DNA from: an uncultured Actinomycetes bacterium
GTDB lineage: Bacteria > Actinomycetota > Thermoleophilia > Solirubrobacterales > 70-9
Direction: 5' to 3'
Assembly (NCBI GenBank): GCA_937907435.1
Contig: CALCIA010000182.1
Location: 1 to 12,230 of the forward strand
DNA: 12,230 bases
In this document: positions 1-7,021 of the stretch, one piece after another
Layout: each line of letters starts with the position of its first letter
Position numbering within the stretch: position 1 is the first letter of the stretch
Position numbers and translations under genes: made by a program
Notes under the pieces: model-generated
Database searches by the model: none
Seen by the model: the letters and a program-made list of their open reading frames with translations, nothing else
What the model was told of the DNA's origin: nothing

Positions 1-80
1 GTCACAGCCTGCCAGGACCCCCATGAGGAGCCCAGGACCTCCCTCGGACGGCCGCTCGGGCCACGGACCCCCGCCCAGCC
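1..80. repeat. Partial copy of hairpin repeat E4 plus its right flank
   Basis: Bases 1-38 are identical to 8190-8227, the end of the left arm, the loop and the whole right arm of a long inverted repeat. The rest of the left arm would lie before base 1. The similarity continues after a gap: a 12-base match (43-54 to 8241-8252) and then a GGGCCACG-ACCCCCGCCC stretch (about 58-76 to 8256-8274). The repeated unit is therefore larger than the hairpin. Here it sits just beyond the stop codon (89) of a minus-strand exporter gene, so it could act in that transcript's 3' end. Its mobility and function are unknown. Confidence 0.85.
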
Positions 81-88
81 CCCCCGCC

Positions 89-1717
89 CTACGCGTCTTC
101 CGCGTGAAACCTCTCCAGCAGCGCCACCTCGGCATCGTGCTTCGGGAAGAGGAAGAAGACGACGCAGATGCCGATCGCGACGGCGATCATGCCGGCGGCG
201 TAGGTCCAGTCGCCGCCGTCGAGGAAGGACTTGCGGGCGGCGCCGACGATCGCCTGGGCGTATTCGGGGTATTGCTGGGCGGTGTTGGCGGCGCTGGAGA
301 AGGACTTGGTGAGCTCGTTCTGGACCTTCTCGCTGACGCTCGAGGCGTGGGGGGAGGCGGCGATCTGTTCGGTGAAGGATTTGGCGTAGCCCGCGGTGAG
401 GAGGGCGCCGAAGATCGACTGGAGGATCGCGCCGCCGAGGTCGCGTTGCAGGTCGGCCGTCCCCGAGGCCATCCCGGCCCGCTTCACCGGCACCGAGCCG
501 GTCAGCGACCGCGAGGCGGGCGTCCCGGCGAAGCCCACCCCGATCCCCATGAAGAGGAAGCCGAGGCCGACCGGGAAGTAGGAGGCGCCCTCTTCCCAGA
601 GGATCAGCATCACCAGGAACGCGAGGAGGCAGAAGCTGAAGCCGAGCAGCAGCGTGAAGCGCGAGCCGTGCGACTCGACCAGCTTCGCCGACTGGGGGGC
701 GACGAGGATCATCCCGATCGCGCCCGGGAGGATCGCCAGGCCGGCCTGCAGGGTCGAGTAGCCGAGCACGTTCTGGACGAACTGCTGGCCGATGAACATC
801 GCCCCCATCAGCGAGCCGAAGACGATGATCCCGGCGAGCGCCGCCACCCAGAAGGTCGACCGCGCGGCGATGTGGAGGTCGTACAGAGGGTTCGCGACGC
901 GGCGCTGCCGCGCGATGAAGGCCGCGGCGCCGGCCAGCGCGACGATGCCGAGGATCACCGCCGTCCGCCCCTTGCCGGGTTCCGGCGCCAGGTTGATCGC
1001 CAGCACCAGCGTGCCGACCATCGCGATCGAGAGGATGCCGCCGAGGTGGTCGACCTTCTCGGTGGTCTCGTTGACGTGGGCGGGGACGAAGCGCCAGGCG
1101 AAGAAGAGTGCGATCGCCGCCAGCGGCGCGCTGACGACGAAGACCGACCACCAGTCGAAGCCTTCCAGGAGCGCCCCGGCAAGCAGCGGCCCGAGCGCCG
1201 ACATGCCGCCGCCGAGCGCGCTCCAGAGCGCGATCGACCTCGTCCGCGGCGGTCCCGACCAGAGCGCCGTGATCAGCGCCAGCGTGGTCGGGTAGGCCAT
1301 CCCGGCGGCGACCCCGCCGAAGACGCGGGCGATGAAGAGCACTTCCGCCGACGGCGCCACCGCGGCGAGGATCGAGGCTGGGATCGTCAGCGCCATCCCC
1401 AGCACGAGCAGGGTCTTGCGGCCATAACGGTCGCCGACCGCGCCGAGGTAGAGGACCGACGCCGCCAGCCCGAGCGAGTAGCCGACCGCGATCAGGTCGA
1501 CCATCGTCTGCCCGGCGTCGAAGTGCTTGCCGATGTCCGGCAGGGCGACGTTCGCCACCGCCAGGTTCAGGTTGGCGACCCCGGCGACGCCGATCAGCGT
1601 CCCCAGCACCAGCGCCGCACGCGCCGGCGAGGTCCCCGCGCCCGACCCCGCCGCACCCGCGCCCGACCCCGCGTTGCCGCCCCCAGGACCCGCGGCCGAG
1701 TCCCCGGCTGCGCCCAC
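89..1717 (-). CDS. MFS exporter, DHA2 (EmrB/QacA-like) type, 14-TM
   Basis: This 542-residue protein is a predicted proton-driven drug/metabolite exporter of the inner membrane. Residues 1-33 are a Gly/Ala-rich, low-complexity cytoplasmic tail. Membrane segments then begin with a DHA2-like ANVALPDIG stretch (about 55-63). MFS motif A, GAVGDRYGRK, is at 92-101, and antiporter motif C, a G-x-x-x-GP-type stretch, is at about 170-183 (GGMSALGPLLAGAL). Length and hydrophobic pattern fit the 14-TM DHA2 family. The start is GTG at 1717. It is the only usable start before Met72, and GAGG (1725-1728) lies 7 nt upstream within the last codons of the metallophosphoesterase gene. The gap to that gene's stop is 2 nt, so it is the third gene of a translationally linked unit. 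The substrate cannot be told from sequence. A second, clearly different DHA2 exporter lies 2.6 kb away. Confidence 0.93.
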   Translation of the reverse strand: MGAAGDSAAGPGGGNAGSGAGAAGSGAGTSPARAALVLGTLIGVAGVANLNLAVANVALPDIGKHFDAGQTMVDLIAVGYSLGLAASVLYLGAVGDRYGRKTLLVLGMALTIPASILAAVAPSAEVLFIARVFGGVAAGMAYPTTLALITALWSGPPRTRSIALWSALGGGMSALGPLLAGALLEGFDWWSVFVVSAPLAAIALFFAWRFVPAHVNETTEKVDHLGGILSIAMVGTLVLAINLAPEPGKGRTAVILGIVALAGAAAFIARQRRVANPLYDLHIAARSTFWVAALAGIIVFGSLMGAMFIGQQFVQNVLGYSTLQAGLAILPGAIGMILVAPQSAKLVESHGSRFTLLLGFSFCLLAFLVMLILWEEGASYFPVGLGFLFMGIGVGFAGTPASRSLTGSVPVKRAGMASGTADLQRDLGGAILQSIFGALLTAGYAKSFTEQIAASPHASSVSEKVQNELTKSFSSAANTAQQYPEYAQAIVGAARKSFLDGGDWTYAAGMIAVAIGICVVFFLFPKHDAEVALLERFHAEDA

Positions 1718-1719
1718 CG

Positions 1720-2316
1720 CTAGACCTCGATCCAGGTCCCGCTCGGGCCGAGGTTGCGCAGCGGCGTCGCGCCGACGGCGCTCTCGCAGCCCCAGGCCTC
1801 GTGGATGTGACCGAAGACGACCAGCCGCGGCCGCTTCGCCTCGACTGCCGCCAGCTCCGTCTTGCTGCCGAAGTGCGTGTCGGGGTCGCCGCCGTCGCAG
1901 TGCCCGAACGGGGGCGAGTGCAGGACGAGCACGCAGCCCTCCGGCGCCGGCTCCAGCATCGCCGCCGCCTCCTCTTCGGAGAGGTCGAAGCTCCAGTCCC
2001 AGGGCGTGGTCGGGACGCCCGCGCCGAGGCCGAAGAACTCGACCCCGTCGATCGTCGTCCCCTCGCCGTGCAGCACCGTCGCCGCCGGCCAGCCGGCCGC
2101 CGCGCCGCGCAGCGCATCGACCGTCTCGTTGTTGCCCGGCACGAGGATCGTCGGCTTCTCGATCGGCGCCAGCGCCCCGATCGTCTCCTCCAGCCCCTCG
2201 TGCACCGAGGCGAAATCGCCCGCGCCGATCACGGCGTCGGCCTCCGCCGACATCTCGACCAGCCGGGCCGCCTGGCCCAGGTCCCGGTGCAGGTCGCTGA
2301 AGGCGAGCAGCTTCAC
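1720..2316 (-). CDS. Calcineurin-like metallophosphoesterase
   Basis: A 198-residue cytoplasmic protein with the two-metal phosphoesterase signature in order: SDLH (7-10), GAGDF with Asp34, PGNNE (60-64), LHSPP with His133, and FGHIH (168-172). These are the usual metal ligands and catalytic positions. The family's GNH(D/E) motif reads GNNE here, so the general-acid histidine is replaced by Asn63. Some family members tolerate this, but it may alter substrate choice. There is no signal peptide or membrane segment. The GTG start at 2316 begins the conserved KLLAFSDLH strand, and its GTGA overlaps the TGA stop of the upstream membrane-protein gene, a coupling arrangement. The open frame continues far upstream only as a shadow of that gene. 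The natural substrate (nucleotide, phosphodiester or phosphoprotein) is not predictable. Confidence 0.92.
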   Translation of the reverse strand: MKLLAFSDLHRDLGQAARLVEMSAEADAVIGAGDFASVHEGLEETIGALAPIEKPTILVPGNNETVDALRGAAAGWPAATVLHGEGTTIDGVEFFGLGAGVPTTPWDWSFDLSEEEAAAMLEPAPEGCVLVLHSPPFGHCDGGDPDTHFGSKTELAAVEAKRPRLVVFGHIHEAWGCESAVGATPLRNLGPSGTWIEV

Positions 2317-4238
2317 GCCGTGGAACCTACCGGCTTCCACACCCGCCAGGAGCGTCGCGGCCGCGCTGGTTCGGTTTCCTCGCGCACGCTCAGGTCGAAG
2401 TAGAGGAACGTCTCGCCCATCGCCACGAACGGGATCAGGAGGGCGAAGACGAGCGAGCCGATCAGGTTGATCCAGACCAGCGGCAGCGCCGTGAAGATCA
2501 GCGCGAAGGTGAGGATCGGCCCTGCCGCGATGCCGATCACGTAGAAGATCAGGACCACCCGCGCGGTGCGGAACCAGCGGCCGCGGACCAGCTCCGAGCT
2601 CGCCCGGAAGGACTGGCGGAAGCCCTTGTCGGTGAAGAGCACTTCCTGCTGGACGAAGGACCAGCCGACCAGCTTCCAGATCGCGAACGGGATGCCGATC
2701 ACGGTGAGCGCCAGCGCCAGCACCCCGAGCGTCGCCAGGAGCTGCGCGCCGACCACCCGCCAGAAGCGCTCGCGCACACCGCGCAGCGCCTGCAGGAAGC
2801 CGACCTCGCGGCTGCGCAGCGCTTCGCGGGCGACCACGATGACGACCGCCGCGACCAGCGCCTGCGCCACCGGCCGCACGAGCTGTTCGAGCATGTCGGC
2901 CCAGGCGAGGTGGATGCCGGAGCTGCCGCGCTGGGTCGATTCGGAGATCAGCCCGGCGAGGAAGTTGGTCGCCCCGATCAGCACCAGCGCCGCCAGCGCC
3001 ACCGGTAAGAGCACCCGCCAGTGGCGCCCGTAGAACTGCCGCGCGGCGCGCAGGATCTGGCCCAGGGCGCGGCGCCGGCGCAGCGTGTCGATGTCCACCG
3101 GGCGCCAGGTGGTGACGCCGACGAAGAGGATCAGCAGGACCAGGATCACGATCACCGTGGCCGCCGCCGCGGGCGGCGAGGTGGCGTCGAGGTTGATCAG
3201 TTCCGAGGCCGCGGCGACGGCGCCGCAGAACGCCTTCGTCACCTGCGGCCCGGCGATCGTGCCGCCCGGCAGGCGCGGGCTGGTGGTCCGTTGCGCCGCC
3301 ATCCAGGCGAACGGTTCGCGCCACTGCGTCTTCGTCTGCGGCCCGGTCGGCCCGTTGTTGAACCCCTTTTCCTTTTCACCCCAGCGGCCGTAGTAGTCGG
3401 TCCAGGCGAAGGGACCTTTCGACACCACCCGGTCGGGCATCAGGATCGGCCGCAGCCGCAGTTCGCGCAGCGGCCCGGTGGTGTTGTCGCAGCCGAGGCC
3501 GGAGCCGTGCTGGCCGTTCTCGACGTACACGGCGGAGTCGTAGAAGGTCGCGTGCGAGCCGGCCGCGGGGTAGACGATCGGGTGCGTCCCCTCCTTCTGC
3601 ACCTTGCCGTCTTCCCAGTCGGCGCGCTCGCCGCCCGCGTGCTGGAAGAGGATGATCTCGCTCGGTTCTTCGTGCAGCGCCGCCGCCGGGGTCTCGGCTT
3701 CGAAGGTGATCTGCATCCCCTCCCAGTCACCCTCGTGCAGGTCGTTGAACTGGTTGAAGTACCAGAAGAACCAGTACTGCAGGGCGAACCCCGGGTGCCC
3801 TTCTTCACGGGCGATGTGGGCGTAGGTGACGGCTGGCGCCTTGCCTTCGTCGATCAGCTTCTTGAACGCCCTCGCGTACACACAGGTGTCGCCGAGCGCG
3901 CGCCCTTCGAGGTTCAGGTAGAAGCCGTCGCCGAGCCCGGCGATCTGCGCCGCGGTCGGCGCCCGTCGGATCGTCGTCAGCTGACCCCCTTCGGCGGCGT
4001 GCTGCAAGGACACGGTGGGGTTGCCGAGGACGGTGTCGACGCTGGTCGGCTGGTACTGCTCCTCGGCGGTGTCACAGGGCGGGTCGGTCTCTTCCCGCAG
4101 CTCGGTGATCGGGACGTACTTTTCGGCCAGTTCCTGCGCCGCGGACTCCGGCGTCGCCGCTCGCGCCCCCGCCCCCGGCGCGAGCGCAAGCAGCAGCAGC
4201 GCCGTTAGGAGGACGAGCAGGCGACGCGGCCGCTTCAC
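2313..4238 (-). CDS. Secreted Vps62-like domain fused to multi-pass membrane domain
   Basis: A 641-residue protein. Residues 1-27 look like a signal peptide (basic KRPRR, Leu-rich core, ending ARA). Residues ~35-345 resemble the Vps62-related family: an aromatic YWFFWYFNQFND stretch (155-166) leads into LHEGDWEGM (167-175), with GSHATFYD at 227-234 and a Gly/His-rich segment after it. Paired cysteines (55, 119, 250, 338) fit an exported domain. A membrane segment follows at ~357-376, then a cytoplasmic basic stretch (380-406) and five hydrophobic segments (about 409-430, 454-472, 496-520, 562-583, 587-607). The second half resembles uncharacterised multi-pass proteins near glycerophosphodiester phosphodiesterase membrane domains. 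The GTG at 4238 is chosen because it gives the signal peptide; the open frame extends to 4550 but runs into the exporter gene. No good ribosome binding site is visible. It is first in a three-gene unit. The function is unknown, and the Vps62 assignment is from motif memory. Confidence 0.8.
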   Translation of the reverse strand: MKRPRRLLVLLTALLLLALAPGAGARAATPESAAQELAEKYVPITELREETDPPCDTAEEQYQPTSVDTVLGNPTVSLQHAAEGGQLTTIRRAPTAAQIAGLGDGFYLNLEGRALGDTCVYARAFKKLIDEGKAPAVTYAHIAREEGHPGFALQYWFFWYFNQFNDLHEGDWEGMQITFEAETPAAALHEEPSEIILFQHAGGERADWEDGKVQKEGTHPIVYPAAGSHATFYDSAVYVENGQHGSGLGCDNTTGPLRELRLRPILMPDRVVSKGPFAWTDYYGRWGEKEKGFNNGPTGPQTKTQWREPFAWMAAQRTTSPRLPGGTIAGPQVTKAFCGAVAAASELINLDATSPPAAAATVIVILVLLILFVGVTTWRPVDIDTLRRRRALGQILRAARQFYGRHWRVLLPVALAALVLIGATNFLAGLISESTQRGSSGIHLAWADMLEQLVRPVAQALVAAVVIVVAREALRSREVGFLQALRGVRERFWRVVGAQLLATLGVLALALTVIGIPFAIWKLVGWSFVQQEVLFTDKGFRQSFRASSELVRGRWFRTARVVLIFYVIGIAAGPILTFALIFTALPLVWINLIGSLVFALLIPFVAMGETFLYFDLSVREETEPARPRRSWRVWKPVGSTA

Positions 4239-4255
4239 GCGGCCAAACGTACCAG

Positions 4256-4286
4256 GACGCTTGTCGCCCAGAGGGCGACAAGCGTC
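4256..4286 (-). terminator. 14-bp hairpin between exporter and Vps62-like gene
   Basis: A perfect inverted repeat: arms 4256-4269 and 4273-4286 with a 3-nt loop (AGA). It starts 5 nt beyond the stop codon of the exporter gene read on the minus strand, the usual place for an intrinsic terminator. There is no T-run after the stem, only TTT about 10 nt later, which is common in GC-rich actinobacteria. It ends 17 nt before the GTG of the next gene, so it could instead be an attenuator or limit coupling between the two genes. Confidence 0.65.
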
Positions 4287-4291
4287 GCGGG

Positions 4292-5881
4292 TCAGGCGGC
4301 CTCGGGGACCGATTCCTCCTCGGCGACCTCGCCTTCCTCCACCTTGCCGCCGGGCATGAACTTCAGCGCGACGAAGAAGGCGATCACGAGCGCGACGGCC
4401 ATCCCGTAGAAGACGTCGCGGGTCGCTTCGGCAAACGACATCGAGATCACGTTGCCGACCAGTTCGCCCGCTTCGTTCGCTTTCGGCCCCAGCGCGTTGC
4501 TGAGCGCGCGGCCGGCCTGCGGGCACGCCCGTTCCCCGTGCGCGACGCATTCGGCGATCGTGTCCGCGGCGCCCTTCGGCACACCTTTGGCGCCGAGCCC
4601 GCTCTCGAGGTTCGACTTGTTCCAGATGATCAGCAGCGAGCCGAGGATCGCCAGCCCGAGGCTGGAGCCGAAGTTGCGCACGGTCTGGGTGATCCCGGTC
4701 GCCTCACCGTAACGGCTGCGCGGCACGCGGTTGAGCGCGTCGGTGTTGGCGGGGGAGAGGACCAGCCCGACCCCGATCCCGGCGATGACGATGTAGTACC
4801 ACTGTTCGCTCACGCTGAGGTGGGTCATCGAGTTGCCCCAGAGGTAGAAGCCGACGGCGGCGACCGCACACCCCAGCACCACCGGCCGCCGCGCCCCGAT
4901 GCGGTCGAGCATTTTGCCGCCCCACTGGGTCGCGGTCGCGAACCCGGCGAAGAAGATCAGCAGGTAGAGGCCGGTTTCCGAGGCCGATTCGCCGAGCGAG
5001 ATCTGCGCGTACTCGCTGGCGAAGAAGAACAGCGGCACGAAGGCGATCATCAGCAGGAAGAGGACGGCGCTGTCGACGGCGAAGGCGCGGTTCTCGAAGA
5101 TCCGCAGCCGCAGCAGCGGGTTCGAGGACGCGAGCTGGTCTTTGACGAACCAGACGAGGATCGCCAGGCCGATCACGATCGAGGACCAGGTCTTGACGTC
5201 GCCCCAGCCCCAGATCGCGGACTGCTGCAGTCCCAACACCAAGAGGCCCATGCCGCCGCAGGCGAGCACCGTCCCGCGGTAGTCGATCTTGCCCGGGTGG
5301 CGTTCGTCGGCGGGGTTCGCTTTCCAGGTGAGGAAGAGGGCGATCAGCGCGACCGGCACGTTGATCCAGAAGATCGAGCGCCAGGTCCACTCGGTGAGGA
5401 AGCCGCCCGCGATCGGACCGACCGACGTGAGTCCGCCCGCGATGCCGAAGAAGATCGCCATCGCGCGGCCGCGCTCGGCGACCGGGAAGGCGTCGAGGAC
5501 GATCGCCAGCGCCGCCGGGAACATGATCGCCGCGCCCGCGCCCTGGAGGATGCGGAAGAAGATCAGCCACGCCTCGGCGCCGGAGCCGGTCGGCGTCGCC
5601 CCGCAGAGGGCGGAGCAGACGGCGAAGAGGATGACGCCGAGGACCACCATGCGACGGTGCCCGGCGATGTCGGCGAGTCGCCCGCCGAAGGCGAAGAGGG
5701 CCGAGAGCGAGAGCAGGTACCCGTTGATGATCCACTGCGAGCCGGTGGTCGAGAGGTGGACGTCTTCCTGGATCGTCGGCAGCGAGATCGCGACGATGGT
5801 CTGGTCGATGAAGGTCATCGACACGGCGAAGATCATCGCCGCGAGGATCAGCTTTGAGTTTTTGGCGGACGTTGCGTTCAT
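4292..5881 (-). CDS. MFS exporter, DHA2 (EmrB/QacA-like) type, 14-TM
   Basis: A 529-residue inner-membrane exporter, expected to use the proton gradient to expel drugs or metabolites. DHA2 motif D1 is seen as FIDQTIVAISLPTI (24-37), with the membrane-embedded Asp26. Motif A is FGGRLADIAGHRR (65-77) and antiporter motif C is GGLTSVGPIAGGF (149-161), followed by the family's WRSIFWINVP (167-176). A cysteine-containing extracytoplasmic loop lies at ~420-460, before the last helix, and the tail is acidic (EEGEVAEEES). The ATG at 5881 starts the protein just before the first helix. No clear ribosome binding site precedes it. It is divergent from a small ORF across 121 nt and is followed by a hairpin terminator. 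No adjacent TetR/MarR regulator is seen. It is clearly diverged from the exporter at 89-1717, so recent duplication is unlikely. Confidence 0.95.
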   Translation of the reverse strand: MNATSAKNSKLILAAMIFAVSMTFIDQTIVAISLPTIQEDVHLSTTGSQWIINGYLLSLSALFAFGGRLADIAGHRRMVVLGVILFAVCSALCGATPTGSGAEAWLIFFRILQGAGAAIMFPAALAIVLDAFPVAERGRAMAIFFGIAGGLTSVGPIAGGFLTEWTWRSIFWINVPVALIALFLTWKANPADERHPGKIDYRGTVLACGGMGLLVLGLQQSAIWGWGDVKTWSSIVIGLAILVWFVKDQLASSNPLLRLRIFENRAFAVDSAVLFLLMIAFVPLFFFASEYAQISLGESASETGLYLLIFFAGFATATQWGGKMLDRIGARRPVVLGCAVAAVGFYLWGNSMTHLSVSEQWYYIVIAGIGVGLVLSPANTDALNRVPRSRYGEATGITQTVRNFGSSLGLAILGSLLIIWNKSNLESGLGAKGVPKGAADTIAECVAHGERACPQAGRALSNALGPKANEAGELVGNVISMSFAEATRDVFYGMAVALVIAFFVALKFMPGGKVEEGEVAEEESVPEAA

Positions 5882-6002
5882 TGGACGAGAAGTTCAGGAA
5901 TGCCGCGCAGAATCCTCTCTGGCGGACCCCTGCCGGGCGGGCTCCTTTTCGGGCTGGGTGGGGACTCCTCCCCGGTTATCGGTTCGGTAGGGTGCTGACT
6001 TG
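5882..6002. promoter_or_regulatory. Divergent intergenic region with candidate -10 element
   Basis: This 121-nt gap separates a minus-strand exporter from a plus-strand small ORF, so it should hold promoters for both. On the plus strand TAGGGT (5988-5993) fits the actinobacterial TANNNT -10 pattern. Its spacing to ATG at 6003 would give a leaderless or very short 5' end, but the same bases could serve as a weak ribosome binding site (AGGG, 10 nt from ATG). No -35 element is convincing. A 5-bp inverted repeat (GGGGA at 5960-5964, TCCCC at 5969-5973) could be an operator half-site pair or chance. No clear minus-strand promoter was recognised. Confidence 0.35.
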
Positions 6003-6176
6003 ATGCCTTCCATCTTCTGGATCGGTTGCGGCTTCGCCGCCCTCATCGCCCTCGGGACCGCCATCGTCGGCGCGCGCTCGAACACGATGACCTTCGCCTC
6101 CGGCGCCGCGATGGGGCTCTTCATGGGCTTCATGCTCGCCTTCCCGCTGATCGCCATCGGCCTCTCCTCCAGCTAG
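6003..6176 (+). CDS. Small hydrophobic protein, 57 aa, two TM segments
   Basis: A small protein of unknown function. Two hydrophobic stretches (about 4-23 and 33-53) are joined by a short polar turn (GARSNT), a hairpin-like two-pass membrane topology. The second is Met/Phe/Gly-rich with GxxxG-like spacing. Support for coding: an ATG start, strong G/C at third positions, an AGGG 10 nt upstream, and a position 14 nt before an aldo/keto reductase gene on the same strand, so the two are probably co-transcribed. The AGGGG used by the reductase overlaps this gene's TAG stop. An antisense open frame (5894-6157) looks like its shadow. I do not recognise a family. Confidence 0.65.
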   Translation: MPSIFWIGCGFAALIALGTAIVGARSNTMTFASGAAMGLFMGFMLAFPLIAIGLSSS

Positions 6177-6190
6177 GGGCCCTGCGCGCC

Positions 6191-7021
6191 ATGGCCGACG
6201 TCCCGAACGTCCGGCTCAGTGATGGTGTCGAGATCCCGCAGCTCGGGTTCGGCGTCTTCCAGGTGCCGCCGGAGGAGACCCAGCGCGCGGTCGAGGACGC
6301 GCTCGCGGCGGGTTATCGCCACCTCGACACCGCCGCCGCCTACCGCAACGAGCGCGGCGTGGCCGCCGGGATCGCCGCCGCCGGCGTCCCCCGCAAGGAG
6401 ATCTTCGTCACCACCAAGCTCTGGAACGACGAGCAGGGCTTCGACCCGACCCTCGCCGCCTTCGAGCGCTCGCTCGAAAACCTCGACACCGACCACGTCG
6501 ACCTCTACCTGATCCACTGGCCGGTCCCGTCCCAGGACCTCTACCTCGACACCTGGCGCGCCTTCGAACGCATCCACGAGGAGGGCGGCGCGCGCTCGAT
6601 CGGCGTCTCCAACTTCCGCGTCGAGGACCTCGAGCGCCTGCGACGCGAGGCGGGCCAGATGCCGACGGTCAACCAGATCGAGCTCCACCCGCTGCTCCAG
6701 CAGGCCGAGCTGCGCGCCTGGCACGCCGAGCACGGCATCGCCACCGAGGCCTGGAGCCCGCTCGCCCAGGGCGAGGTGCTGGGGGACGAGACCCTCGTCG
6801 CCATCGCCGCCCGCCACCAGCGCACCGTTGCCCAGGTGGTCCTGCGCTGGCACCTCCAGCTCGGCAACGTGGTGATCCCGAAGTCGGTCACCCCGTCCCG
6901 CGTGCGCGAGAACTTCGACCTCTTCGACTTCGCCCTCTCTGACGACGACCTGGCGGCGATCGCCCGACTCGATGTCGGCCACCGCACCGGCCCCGATCCG
7001 AGCACCTTCGGCGCTTCGTAG
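6191..7021 (+). CDS. Aldo/keto reductase, AKR5-like
   Basis: A 276-residue cytosolic NADPH-dependent oxidoreductase that reduces aldehydes or ketones to alcohols, related to 2,5-diketo-D-gluconate reductases. The catalytic tetrad is complete: Asp46 and Tyr51 in HLDTAAAYRNE, Lys76 in TTKLWN, and His109 in LIHWP. Cofactor-binding signatures are GVSNF (138-142), VNQIELHP (160-167), SPLAQG (189-194) and IPKS..P.RV.EN (229-241), the last binding the 2'-phosphate of NADPH. The length is typical. The ATG at 6191 opens the conserved N-terminal hairpin, and AGGGG (6175-6179) lies 11 nt upstream; the open frame reaches back to 6026 only as a shadow of the small ORF. Its 3' end overlaps the next gene by 50 nt. 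The physiological substrate is not predictable. Confidence 0.97.
   Translation: MADVPNVRLSDGVEIPQLGFGVFQVPPEETQRAVEDALAAGYRHLDTAAAYRNERGVAAGIAAAGVPRKEIFVTTKLWNDEQGFDPTLAAFERSLENLDTDHVDLYLIHWPVPSQDLYLDTWRAFERIHEEGGARSIGVSNFRVEDLERLRREAGQMPTVNQIELHPLLQQAELRAWHAEHGIATEAWSPLAQGEVLGDETLVAIAARHQRTVAQVVLRWHLQLGNVVIPKSVTPSRVRENFDLFDFALSDDDLAAIARLDVGHRTGPDPSTFGAS

Noticed and set aside
23..1723. 566-codon plus-strand open frame
   Set aside because: It is antisense to the exporter gene; its translation is Arg/Asp/Glu/Gly-rich low complexity typical of GC-rich shadows.
5894..6157. 87-codon minus-strand frame
   Set aside because: It is antisense to the better supported 57-aa ORF and would block the exporter's upstream region; composition is shadow-like.
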